Source: Hermatobates lingyangjiaoensis
Lineage: Eukaryota > Arthropoda > Insecta > Hemiptera > Hermatobatidae
Direction: 5' to 3'
Length of the DNA: 64,000 nt
Assembly (NCBI GenBank): GCA_026182355.1
Contig: JAPFBL010000103.1
Coordinates: 1,922,001 to 1,986,000, forward strand
The first letter of the stretch is position 1. Each line of letters starts with the position of its first letter. The translations under genes were made by a program, and so were the position numbers. Below, piece after piece: positions 45,782 to 58,000 of the stretch. The notes under the pieces are model-generated. The model had not been told where the DNA came from, searched no databases, and was given only the letters and a program-made list of their open reading frames with translations.

Positions 45782-45910
45782 AGATTCGCGCTCCGTTCTT
45801 CGACGTGGGTAGATCTCTCTCACTTCGTCCCCTCTTCTGAAATATTAAATTCTGTAAGTTTTCTTTTTATTTTTTTTTCTGTGTCGTGCTTTGTGTAATT
45901 TAAAGTTATT
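45782..45910 (+). repeat. D-family fragment with module deleted
   Basis: Shares GTTCTTCGACGTGGG and the GTGTCGTGCTTTGTGTAA tail with the D foldbacks, but jumps from TCCCCTCTTCTG to AAATATTAAATTCTGTAAG, deleting the core. Confidence 0.5.
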
Positions 45911-45946
<36 letters not shown>

Positions 45947-45958
45947 ATATATATATAT
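45910..45958. repeat. (TA)n run
   Basis: TA dinucleotides with one interruption. Confidence 0.9.
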
Positions 45959-46354
45959 GGTATGTTATCTTTTTGGTCGAGTGGAAGGCTTTTTTAAAAA
46001 ACAATATTTATGAATTACCAATAGATAACATTATTCAATATTTACTGAGAACAATTATAATTTTGTTAAACTCAGGGAAGTCTGAGAGAAATACCACATT
46101 TAAATAGAGAGAGTCACAATTACAATGATGTCTGCATTTAGCAATAAATGGAACTTTGGCCAAACCAGACTTAGTTGAGCTACTTGAAGTATCAGGTGCT
46201 GACCGTCAAACAGGTGGACTGGAAAACAGGCTGGCTTCAGAGGTAGATCGTGGTCGTCCAAAGGTCCTAGGGCAGACTGACGAGTGACAGCGTCTCCGGG
46301 GGTTTCTCAAGATGATCTTCGAAGAGGGGTTGGGCGCTAGCCTATTTATGAAGT

Positions 46355-46440
46355 TTATTGGGCGAGTCAGCAATGCTGACTCAGGTTCCCATGAGAGGTA
46401 AGGGGTTTGATCTCGCTGCTGGTACAGGTGTGGTTAATCT
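46355..46440 (+). mobile_element. possible tRNA-derived SINE head
   Basis: GGGCGAGTCAGC (A-box-like) and GGGTTTGATCTC (B-box-like) are spaced about 45 bases apart in a GC-richer patch. No second copy in the window supports it. Confidence 0.3.
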
Positions 46441-46645
46441 CTACAGTGCTGCTAGGTTCTTTTTGTGAAATAATATGATAAGTCCTAGTATTAACAATAG
46501 CACGTATAAAATTTCTGACCATACGCTTGGGATGTGGAGGTTGTACTTGGTCTTATGTTTATTAAAGGTTCTTTAAAATTAGGCATCGTTAGAGCTTTAA
46601 ATTGAATTATGTTTTTTGATATTTTGGTGTCGTTGAGATCCAGTT

Positions 46646-47160
46646 CTAATTCTGGTAGAAAATGAAGTTGCCTATCGTCTTCGTTGTTGGCTTCATAGTT
46701 TTCCCTCTATAAGTTATTGTTGTATTACTTGCTTTTATAAGGAATATTCCTTTAAGTGATCTAACTTCCGTATTTTCTAATGTTTTAATTTTGATTCTCT
46801 CAGACTCCTTAAATACTCCTAGATATTGATTTATGTCTTTAATATAAATTAATTTATTGCCTTCTATATTTGTTTTTGTATAGTTGTATTTGTTACTTTG
46901 CAACTTAGTTAGGATATCCTTCTCACAATCCGTTGCTTGATGTACCTCTTCATTACAAAGAAATATGCTACCTCCTGTGTACAATGTATCCAATGCTAAA
47001 TTGAACTGTCATGTTTCAAGAAATACCTATTCTCAGTCAATATGGTAACATAATTTCCATTTACAATAACAGGTATTGATATTAGTTTAAAATATTGGTA
47101 TACTTCTTTTGTGTACAAAGGTATATCAAAAAGAAAATTACTTGCCCATTTTTATTTTGA
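46646..47160 (-). pseudogene. possible envelope-like (F-type) relic
   Basis: An open frame of 115 codons (46646-46993) follows an in-phase-broken upstream part to about 47160. It has paired Cys spaced as C-x(9)-C near its start and hydrophobic blocks. The general layout (short IPV stretch, L-x-Y-x-G-G, Cys pair, then a beta-rich region) recalls F-type envelope proteins carried by some Ty3/gypsy-like elements. No furin site, fusion peptide or transmembrane segment is visible. It is broken and very incomplete. The call is weak, and an unrelated ORF is equally possible. Confidence 0.2.
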
Positions 47161-47222
47161 CACTTAACATTAATTAGCGATTCTAAGAGTAACATATTTT
47201 TTTCCTTTAATTCTATAGGTAA

Positions 47223-48595
47223 CTAGCAAGCGTACCCGTTTTTGACGGAATCAAAAATTCTATTATACATTCCAAAATACCATGGAATACCATACCAATT
47301 ATAGTATTATACTAATATTATAATTAGAAATTATAGAATAGTAGAAAATATCATTATCAGTAGTGTTAAACAAATGCCTCTGTATACACCACATTAGCTG
47401 TCTGTCCTTCAGGTTCATGGAAGAACAAATAGTTGGAACCTCTGACTCTTGAGCAAGTAAACTAAGTTGATCATGTGAGAAAAACTTGTTCTCGCTAACT
47501 TGAATTCCATCGTTAGATAAAGTTTCCCCTTGCGGCTTAGTTAACGTCATTGCGAAATAAACTCTGACGGGACTTTACAATCGTTTGAACGGAAACAGAT
47601 AGTGGCTCGGAATCAATGGTATGGGTGGTATACACTCAGACTCCCCAATACCACACCCAGACATGATGTCCGGCTCTATGGCATATCTGTGCAGAGCACG
47701 AACTGAGAGTCGTGTACCGTTGCACAGTTTTTGGGGCACTCACGTTTCGTAACATGAAATTTTGTTACTGTTACTAAATTGCAGCATGATTGGTGCTCCT
47801 ACTTTAAGTTTTTACTCATGAGCAGGCAGTCCAGGAGAAAGAAATTCAGAGTCAAGAATTTCAGTTGGATAATGAACTGCTCCCTCATCGCTAATTACTC
47901 TCTTTACTGACTTGTAAGTTCTTTCCTCAGTATGATATAGCGTAAGAACTTGTTTGTTGATATTTCCTGCCTCTTCATATTTAGGGATGAGAATTGCTCG
48001 TTTACAAAACTGTTTATTCTTAATAGATAGTACATCCTTAACTCTGGGAAACAGTTTTCAATGATGTCAAATACGCAATATATTCATATGCTCAAATGAA
48101 ATTAAAATCAACTAACAATATCTACTTGCCACACCTGTGTATTTTCAAAACAAACTTGTCTGTGAAGTTAGGAAAATACAGCTTAAAGCTCCATAACTTC
48201 CCTTCTGCACTGAATTATCAATCTATTTAGAGCCTATATGTTAAGTTAGACAAACACAATTCTAGTGTCAAAGTTTCAGTTCGCTATGTCTAATGGTGGC
48301 TGAGTTTACTTGTGACAAACGTTTTTGCTTTAAACGTCCATAACTTCAGTTCTACGTTGAATTTCCAATCAATTCAGAGCCTATATTTTAAGTTAGACCT
48401 ACACAAATCTGCTGTAGAGGTTCAAGCTCGATATGTGTTATGGTGGTTGAGTTTACTTGTGACAAAATTTTGCGGACAAACAGACAGAAATTTTTGTAAG
48501 GGTGGACTCGGTTTCTCCAATGTAATGAAAAACTTGAAATGAGTCAGTCAGTTCTAAGTAATGTACATACAAAATCATTATTTTATTTATATAGA
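47223..48595 (-). mobile_element. Helitron, internally deleted
   Basis: On the minus strand it starts A/TCTATATAAATAAAATAATG (48595) and ends TTGCTAG/T (47223), the TC...CTRR ends and A-T target of Helitrons. Inside, from 5' to 3', are two tandem copies of a roughly 140-base block (about 48322-48470 and 48175-48322), then an abrupt join to helicase sequence at about 48085. Rep nuclease and most of the helicase are missing. Pairs with copies at 25853 and 9925-10430. Confidence 0.7.
47365..48075 (-). pseudogene. Helitron (PIF1-like) helicase C-terminal region, broken
   Basis: Broken frames give AILIPK, LPAHEKLKVGAPIML, LCNGTRLSVRAL, a PVRVYFAMT stretch, then MTLTKPQGETLS (47515-47550), which corresponds to the helicase motif MTINKSQGQTL. 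Finally comes NVVYTEAFV before TAA at about 47365, as in Helitron helicase C-termini. At least one frameshift lies between the last two blocks. Confidence 0.75.
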
Positions 48596-48599
48596 TTCA

Positions 48600-51500
48600 C
48601 CTGACGGGCTATACATTTTAATTTTCGTTAGTTCTGTATACAATTCCATTGTTTGATTATACTAAGGTGAAGTGCGTGTAAATGTTCATTATTTGTGCAC
48701 TTAGTGTATACTGGTTCACCAGTTGTTCTTTTATGTTTAGTTTATTTTATTATATTTTTTTTATTTCTTTTTTCCTACTTGATTAAGCATTTCTCTGCAT
48801 CATTGACGTCTAGGAGCTTATTGCTATTATTTTGTTAATAGTTTTTTGTTATAATAGTGTAGTATACGTCATGACAATCAAGATTAGCTTAGTCTATTTC
48901 AACCGAAAATATTTTGACATTGTGGGTTATGTCTTTGATGTACTGGGTTTGTCCAGCGGAGATAATTGATCAGAAATGTTGTTTCTCATAGATCAGAAAC
49001 CTATGAAGTGTGCTTACCTATTATGTCAGTTGTGCCTCTTGTATTTGTTTAAATAATTTATTAATAATTTCTTTCTTTCTTCCCTATAACATAACAATTT
49101 TAAACAGGATGTCATCGTTTGAAAGAAATACAAGAAATTATTTTGACTAACAACTCAATAATAATAATTATTTATTGAAATAAGTTTGAACAAAGGACTG
49201 CTAGCAAATTTAATATATTTACTGAAATACAATGTAATGATTCGACTGGATAACATACATGCAATAGCACAAACAGTTACAAACAAAATACTATATTTTG
49301 ATGAAGTCCTTCTCAGAAGAAGGACGTCGGAAAAGGAGTTCTCCGCTTGAATGGCACTAAGCTACTCATCTCTAGCCTATTGACAACCAGTCAAGCATAA
49401 CACTCCATCTGAGGATGACTAATATTGTATTGAGTTTTGTTTGAAACTGGAGTGTTTTTTTTTTCTTTATATTATCGCTTATATATATATATATATATAT
49501 ATATAGGTCACGACATACTTTCTAAACCAGTTGATCAAAATACTGTCGACATCTTGAGGATTTATTTCTACTGCATAGTAAAAATGTGTTATAGTCATTT
49601 ATAGTTTCTGCTTGAAATATTTCTTTGAGGATTAGTGCATTTCAGATCTCCACAAAACTGAGATTTCAATTATTAACAGGTGCAAATGTATAGGTATTCT
49701 GAAACAATTCCACATATTGTAAAGCATTTTAAAATGCTTCAACTTTCGTTCAAATAATGTTTAAGATACAAGTTGTGTACTCATATAAATGAATCCTGCG
49801 ACCTTCATGCTATGAGTATTAGAGTTTATATTGTAATTGTTGACAATAAGGTATATTATAATTTTTCGACTAAGAATAAATTATAGTATCCTTCATTGCA
49901 TAATGCCACAGTTTAATCGAAGTAATTGAGGATATGCTAATATTAATTAAGAAAAAATGGTATTTTAAAATTCATTTTTGAAACTCACTCACTATTTATG
50001 TTCATTTAGAATTTTTTTTTCTTTATAGTATAGTAGCTTTATTAGTTGCCGTCTCCCAAAAAATACTGGATTCTACTAGCTGTAAGATTAAACATGTTAT
50101 TAGCAGTTATCTCTGTTAACTATATAATTTTACTTGAAAATTAAATTTCTTTAAAATATTATTCGCGATTCAATCATTTGATGCCGCGCAGCCAAATATT
50201 TGGAATGTATTATCTTAAAAAAATTGTTTTGATATCTACGGGAAAAACAAACCTTGAAATTTCGAAAAAAATGAGTCTTGTATTTCCATTAACATTCTTA
50301 AATATTTGACATAATTACTTTCAGATTTGGGAGGTGACCGTAGATATGTATTTCTCTTGAACAAAGTTTCAGCTGTTTTTTTTTTTCTTGCCAGTTTAAA
50401 AGTATTCAGTCACGCAGTTTTCTCATTATATTCAACCTGTTCATTAAGTGTTTCACTATTCTTGTTAGATTCTTCTAAAGTGAGTTGATAAATGTGAAAT
50501 ATGCAGTTTCAAAAAAAAAAAAAAAAAAACAAAATCATTGAGCGGCAAAGTTTAATTGATAAATGGTTTTTTTTCTTTTTTAACTCTCCTTTATTAGGTA
50601 TGTTTTTAAGACGAAATAGGTATGTATAAATACAATTTGAAATACACTAATTATTAAAGTAGTGATTAATGAGAGAGATAACTTTTTATACTTTGACCAC
50701 ATTGGTTTTAAGTTGGTTATCAAAGTAAATGGAAAGTCAAATTATAAGCAAAGTTCTCGTTACTCTGGAAGTGGTTCTGACACTACATTGCTTAATCAAG
50801 AATTTAATTAATCAGATTTAAAACTAAATATTATTTCAATCGGTTAAATTTTACAATAACTAAATTAACTAATATTAAATCGTAGTAACAGTTGTTCTCA
50901 ATCAGTACATAAATATGAAGGAGAGTATTTTCCCACGTTAAACATTCAAAAACCAATGCACTCATTGTAATTTAATAAAATTATGATCATTGGGTGTACC
51001 AAACATAGTGTTTTAAATGTCTCATAACGAAGATTTATGGAGGTTTTTTTTTTCTCCAAAGTAGTACCCCTATTTGGAGTGGGTTTATTGCAATATTTTC
51101 ACATGCTGCATTTTTTATACTACATATGTATAATATTGTTACACTACGTTTTATGATATCCATGGTAATTTATGGAGTATGATGACCATATTATAAAAAA
51201 AATTTGATTCATGTTAAAAATGTTCGTTTAAGTTAACACACAAACAATGTAAGATGATACTAGTTATTGCGTATTGGTTTTTAGTGCAAAGAACAAAACT
51301 TCTGAAAAACAAACTAATTATGAAATTGTGCTATTAAAAAAATTAAATTATTATTAATATGCTACAGCTTATGATTTTCTTTCATTGAATTAATCAGCTG
51401 AGTAAAAATATACTTGATATTACTGTAGTTCACTCTTTTTAAGAGGATAAAAAAATACAAAAATTTCTGCAGTTGTTGAGTTAACTGAAGTAACGAATCT

Positions 51501-51640
51501 GACCCTAGCTCCTAAAATGGAAAACATATTGAGGAAGAAGGTAGTGTGAGGCAGGTTATAAACACAAAAGGCAGATAAGAGAGTAATAATCGGTGTTAGA
51601 GAGTTCACGGAGGGGGAGGCCCAGCCAGTCCAGTATGTGA
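48600..51640. other. Intergenic region upstream of MANBA
   Basis: No gene seen. A (TA)n run at 49479-49504 and an A18 tract at 50512-50529. The MANBA promoter must lie at its right end; no core element is distinctive. Confidence 0.35.
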
Positions 51641-51642
51641 AG

Positions 51643-51754
51643 ATGCCGAACCTTGTTCTGATAGTTCTTTTGCAATCGCTATTGTGGACGTACGGGACGT
51701 GTTCACGATATTCTCTAAACGACCTTCAATGGACACTATCCAACCGACTACACA
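51643..51754 (+). CDS. MANBA: MANBA exon 1 (coding part)
   Basis: ATG at 51643; the ATG at 51635 is followed at once by TGA. 37 codons plus one base. Donor CACA/GTCTGT fits the phase of exon 2; the alternative GT four bases on (AGTCT/GTATCT) would put exon 2 out of frame. Confidence 0.8.
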
Positions 51755-54700
51755 GTCTGTATCTTCATAATATTTTATCAGATAAAAAATTTCAACATGT
51801 GTATATTAATTTACAAGAAAATATTATTAAAATACTTTAATTAAAAGTCAAGCTTAAGTCGAAATAAATTTAATTAAGTTGTAATTAAATGACAATTAAA
51901 TTATGACGAGATATGAACATTCTTCATAATAAACTAATTCAGAAGTAATGTTGAACTAATAATTTATAAAATCATTACAAGCTGTCACCTCAAAATCACT
52001 GGTTCTGTTTACTACAAATTTAATTATATTGTGAACAATTATGAATTTTTATTTTTATACGATGTCAAAATAAAACGTAACTATAAATTTATGTTATTGT
52101 GTAAAGTAGCTTTGCAATTAAATTTAGATTTAATTAATCATAATCTAAATATGAAGAAAGGGATGGAAAACGTGCACAACTTACTTGAATGTATCTCGAT
52201 GTCTGGAATCTTTAGGAGAAGTGATGATCCGGTTAAGAAGGAAGGAGCAAATTATGTTATAAATCTAAATATGTCTTGTCTGTGGGTGTGTGTTTAGGGA
52301 TTTAAAGAACAAAAAATTCTTAAAACAAAAATCAACTTATAAAGTTCACTGAATTAAACTAAGCCTTTTAAATGAAACTAAGACATTCATATATGTACGG
52401 CTCACGTCAGAGTCATTCATTTTATTACGCTGCCGAGGACCGTTACTAATAAAGCTAAGTCCATGTTAAAATTATTTACTATTTATAGGCTATATATAAT
52501 ATATGTATATATACGATAAAAAAATTATCAGTTATGAGTTAATTTTCCAGGTTTAAGTAAATCAAACTGCTAGTTTTTGACCTTGTTGAAAACATTTGTT
52601 GTAGGTTGTGAATACAAAATCAATCTAAGAAATCATACAACAATCAGTTAAACACTCATCTAAAAATGTTAGAATATAACAGATAAATATTACATACAAA
52701 AAGGGAGATTTCTTTGTTACGGCTGTATGAAATTTATGAATGGATAAATCTTGCTCACACTCTTCTTCAGTGAAAGTGTTGACATTATTGAAGAACTATG
52801 AAGTTGTTCATTTCATAAGCATTATCCTCTTCATACTCTAGTAAATGGAGATTCACATTTCTTTCTTTTTCTGATATTGCATATTATTCAAGTTATTTAC
52901 AGAAGTATAATTTTATTTACTTTTTGCTTGGAATATTTAAATTGGTAATATTCTAATTATGTGTTCTTTGAAGTTTGTTTAATTGTCGATTGTTATATGG
53001 TTTTGTATACAGTATTGCATGCTGTTTTTTTACAATTCCGAAAGATCACCGTTGCAATCATCATCTTATCCCGGTCAACTGACTTTTGATAATATTGATT
53101 CAATTTCAGTTCTCTGTTTATAATCTTATCAGTTTATATATGTATGTCAAAACAAAAGTCCCCCTAACAATCAACATTGAAGATTAAACTCACTTTGATA
53201 TTTCGATCATCGGAGTCTTCTAATTTAGGTACATTTAAATATTTTTAGTTTGTTTTCCTTTTTTCTTTTTTTTTTTTTTTTATTTTGTCATCAATCTACC
53301 ACGGATTTTATTTGTCGCACACATTATAAGTAGAAATGTCAATCAACTCAAAGGACTCTAAAATTGGAGAAATAAAATTCAATTGGAAAATGAAAAAAGG
53401 TTAAGGCATTTTGTCTTAGCTCGATGTCAATGAACTTCCGTGTATTTTACAAGCCACAGAACTTTTCACGTTCCATTGGAATGGTGGTGATTTCTTTAAC
53501 ACACACACATATATATATATATATACATAAACTTTAACATATATATATATATATATATATATACGTTTCACAGACACATAACAGAGAAACGAACACACTT
53601 ACCGTGGCTTCCCAAGTGCGCTTGGTGTCCCTATCTCAACTCTCCTAATGAAGGTTCAACCGAAAATTAGAGACAGTAAGTGTGTTCGTTTCTTTGTTCT
53701 GTGTCTGTGGTTTACTGTGAAACGTTTGTTGTCCTTTTAGATCGTTTTCCTGTGTACAATATATATATATAATGATCAAACCACAATAAGAAATGGGAAA
53801 ACAAGACTAAGATCTTTCAACCGTAACAAGCGGTCTTCGTCAGAGTCAAAAACCCAACTGAACACTAGATGCAGAAAACATCTGGTGAGGAGTTGAGAAG
53901 AGTGGGAGGGAAGAGTGGTATTTTAAAAGGGTGAAAGCACAGGAAAGGACTAATGTCCAGAAAGGGATGTTTGGGGAAACAAAGGAGTACAGTAAGAAAA
54001 AGTAAAAAAAAACTATCCGCTAGCTGTCAACCCTCTTTGAAGAGGCTATTGCCCTCGTGACGAAAGTATCAAGTTTGAAGAGACCGTTACTAATGTTTAT
54101 AATATTAGATCTATTAAATTTAATTAGAGACGATTCAATAATATTTCTTAACAACATTGATTTTTCATAGGTAATAAATTTAGCTCCTGTCCAATCAATA
54201 TGATGATTTTCATTTTTTATATGCAAGAATTTTTTCTTGCATATAAAAAATGAAAATTATCATATTGATTGGACAGGAGCTAAATTTATTACCTATGAAA
54301 AATCAATGTTGTTAAGAAATATTATTGAATCGTCTCTAATTAAATTTAATAGATCTAATATTATAAACATTAGTAACGGTCTCTTCAAACTTGATACTTT
54401 CGTCACGAGGGCAATAGCCTCTTCAAAGAGGGTTGACAGCTAGCGGATAGTTTTTTACTTTTTCTTACTGTACTCCTTTGTTTCCCCAAACATCCCTTTC
54501 TGGACATTAGTCCTTTCCTGTGCTTTCACACTTTTAAAATACCACTCTTCCCTCCCACTCTTCTCAACTCCTCACCAGATGTTTTCTCTGACGAAGACCG
54601 CTTGTTACGGTTGAAAGATCTTAGTCTTGTTTTCCCATTTCTTATTGTGGTTTGATCATTGATTGTTGTTTCACGTGTTTATGTGAAATCTTTATATATA

Positions 54701-55057
54701 TATATATATAGTTAACACATGAAAGAGAAAAAACAGATAAAGATACACACAAAAGACTCACAACGATATTTCGACAGTCGTCGTCATCGGGTAGAAGTAG
54801 TCCCTTTGAGTAGCTGAAGCTAACCAGCTACCATATATATATATATATATATATATATAATGTATAATATATATATATATATATATAAAGATTTCACATA
54901 AATACGTGAAATAACAATCAATGATCAAACCACAAATGAAATCGGAAAACAAGACTAAAATCTTTCAACTGTAACAAGCGGGTTTTTGACTCTGACGAAG
55001 ACCGCTTGTTACGGTTGAAAGATGTTAGTATTGTTTACCCATTTCATTTGTGGTTTT

Positions 55058-55098
<41 letters not shown>

Positions 55099-58000
55099 GA
55101 ATTTAAAAAAGAACACATAGAAAGGAAACCACTGAACTCACTACTATATTTCGATGTCCTCGTCTTCAGGAAAAGAAATGAATCGCTCCAAAGGCTGATA
55201 ACGACTAATAACGTCGTTATCAGCCTTTGGAGCGATTCATTTCTTTTCCTGAAGACGAGGACATCGAAATATAGTAGTGAGTTCAGTGGTTTCCTTTCTA
55301 TGTGTTCTTTTTTAAATTCTAGTTTATTCAGTTCGAAAAATCGTTTCTCTAATTGTTATATATATATATATATCATTAAATAACTTACCTACTTTAAGTC
55401 TTGTATGTTTCCTACATACCTTCTCGAGTTTTATGATACAATTCTTCAATTTCTTCCGTCTTTCAGGTATCATATAAATAAACTCACCGAATGATTTATT
55501 TTTATTTTCCATATAGGTCTTGGTTCATTTTATTTTCTTTCTGTAGCTTAGACGTTGGTCGATAATAATAAATCGATTCTTGAAAGCAATTGAAAAAATC
55601 TTTCAAAAACAATTACCTGAAGTAACTCTCACCTATTATAATAAAAGAAAACAAAAAAAAACTTTTCTTTGAATGTGAAAGAAGAGATTCCAAATGAATT
55701 TTGAAGGAATCATATTATAATATAAATTAAAAAGACTGACTAAGTTAATTATGCAGGAAGAATCCGTTCTTTGGAAGAATGTTGGTATCAATTTAGTTTT
55801 AGTAAATCAAGAGTTGTATCTGAAAATTCTGTATATTAAAGTCGACAGCGATCTTTAACTATTAAAGTGATATTACAAACTAAAATAGTATTAACTTAGG
55901 TCTTTTAATTTAATTTTGTTTGTCTGTATCTGTGAATTTTATATTGTTTATATTGTTTGTGATTTTTATATTTTTATTTTATATTTACAAAAATGACTTC
56001 TTGATTGGTATGATAGTTTAATGTAGTGTTTGTTATCACTGCACATGTGAATTAAAAATTACTTTCCGGAACTGTCTTATTTTAAACTTCGTATGAAATA
56101 GTTGATTTTTTTCAAAATTTCGGTATCTCATTTTATAGTCCTCAGTATCTGACCAAAGGTCGACCTGTGGATAGGATGTGAGGTATTCAAACCGTCATCA
56201 TGATGAATAATGATATACAAAGACAACGCATATTGTAACTAGCCGAAGGAATGTTAAATAGTGTCGTGTCAACGTTTCAAGAAGGTTAAATAAAGAATGA
56301 TATTTGGGCTTAGTATAAGACAAGAGGTGGCTTTGAGGATTTAGTAAACAGATTACATTTTCCCAGTAAAAACAAAATACCATTAAACAACCATAACCTT
56401 ATGGAAAAATTTGAAATATAATGTATTTTTAATGATTAGTGTAATGTTTTATGCTGTTCCATAGTTTCTTATTATAAGTAAAATACAGTAAACGCCGTAA
56501 TGATTGTAGAAGAATGTCTCAAAGTTATTGTCGTATATTCCTTGTGGTGTTTAATTATTGACATGACTATCTAACGTCTCAGTTAAGTTGTTCAATGGAT
56601 ACAAGGATAAGAGTCTATGATTACTTTGATGATGTCATGTTTGTACCCTATCATGCAACGGTTCTGAGATAAGGGCTTGAATCTACCGATTGTGTTATTT
56701 AGAATGTTTCATTCATTTGGAATGAGCCATAAAATTTCCTTTAAAGGAAATCGTATGACGTTAGATGGTATATATTTATAATAATGCTGGCAAACTATCC
56801 AGGCTTCTCGCCGGTGAGCAAAAACTAATAATTAATTTGACAAATTGAGGTGTGTGTTTTATGAAATCAATTATCGGAAGTGCCATGTGCCAAGTATTCA
56901 ACACGGCTTTTGATTGTTGGAATTAAAAAAAATAGTATTTGCTAAACAGATTGCATAATTTTAACAGATTAGCCGTTTACAGTTTATGCTAAGGATGATG
57001 CCAGTAGAAATTTGCAGTTATTTCTCATTTGAGACGAGGTTGACCGAAGCGTCCTTAGTAATCTACCCAACATATTGGTTGGGTGAGACGGCTTCCAGTG
57101 ACGACTGAAGCTTTGTTTTCCATATCTTACATAAAAAAATAGAGAATGGGAGCGAGTTAAGAATTCGGCTCCTCAGTGCCAGCGGTAAGCATACCAACAA
57201 CTAGGCCAGCTTCTCCTCATGACGTCATTGAACTGGGAGCAAAAATGAAATTTTGGTTTTTGTAGACATGGCCGGACGGAGTTTCCTTCAATTTCGATTT
57301 CATTTTCCTGCCCCCAGCAATATGTATAAATCATTACTGCACTATCATTTTTCTTAGTATTCCGTTTTCAATACTAGTAGAAACTCCTGCTTTATTAAAA
57401 ATAAATGGAAAGTTATATTGAGTAACACTAAGATATGAAGCATGTATCTGTAGCGGCAACACTGACGCAAGTCAGTAAGAACCAGCTGTTCTTAATAACG
57501 AGTTGTTTTCGCCATCTTGACCTGGTTGGAAGCGTCTCTTCGTCACTCCATGAATTCGCCATCTTTACCTGTTTGAAATCGTTCTCTCCCTCTTACTCGA
57601 TCAACTCGCCATGCCTTGTGTTTCTCCATCTACTTAGCTTCGCCCCCGACGAAACGATCTGGCCATCGAACGCCTGGTAACTCGCCTCCAGGTCAACTCA
57701 ACGCCTGGTAACTCGCCTCCAGGTCAACTCAACGCTTGGTAACTCGCCTCCAGGTCAACTCAACGCCTGGTAACTCGCCTCCAGGCAAACTCAACACCTG
57801 GTAACTCGCCTCCAGGCCCATCGAACACCTGGTAACTCGCCTCCAGGCCAATCGAACACCTGGTAACTCACCTCCAGGCCGACTCAACATCTGACAATTC
57901 AACCAACGCCTCGATGAAGCCAACGGACGATCCACCACCTCGAGTTACTCGCTCCGGACGGCTCGTTCGTTTTTCACGCTTCGAAGGTTAACTTCTCCGC

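Larger units (their letters stand above)
53772..54692. mobile_element. Long Penelope-like foldback with two GIY-YIG C-terminal ends
   Basis: Arms 53772-54230 and 54231-54660 are near-identical inverted copies around AAGAATTTTTTCTT. Each arm from the centre outward contains the C-terminal coding end of a Penelope-like ORF, a 3' UTR (TTTCCCCAAACATCCC and so on), an H-family hammerhead-like module, and the arm end CTTATTGTGGTTTGATCATT. The right arm lacks about 30 bases just before its module. (TA)n on both sides. This copy shows that H-family modules sit downstream of a PLE ORF. Confidence 0.8.
55094..55356. mobile_element. Penelope-like foldback (V family)
   Basis: Near-perfect inverted arms 55095-55207 and 55212-55322, with a central CGTTA-rich turn. 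After the right arm, a short + frame reads FIQFEKSF before the TA run. It is comparable to the N-terminal PLE fragments at 9.6 and 23.9 kb, though very short. Confidence 0.65.

Noticed and set aside
54020..54443. Two divergent small genes encoding the same protein
   Set aside because: They are mirror copies of a truncated Penelope-like C-terminus in the two arms of one foldback.
57729..57938. Repeat protein on the minus strand
   Set aside because: The periodic peptide is a by-product of the 31-bp tandem array, whose period shifts frame each unit.
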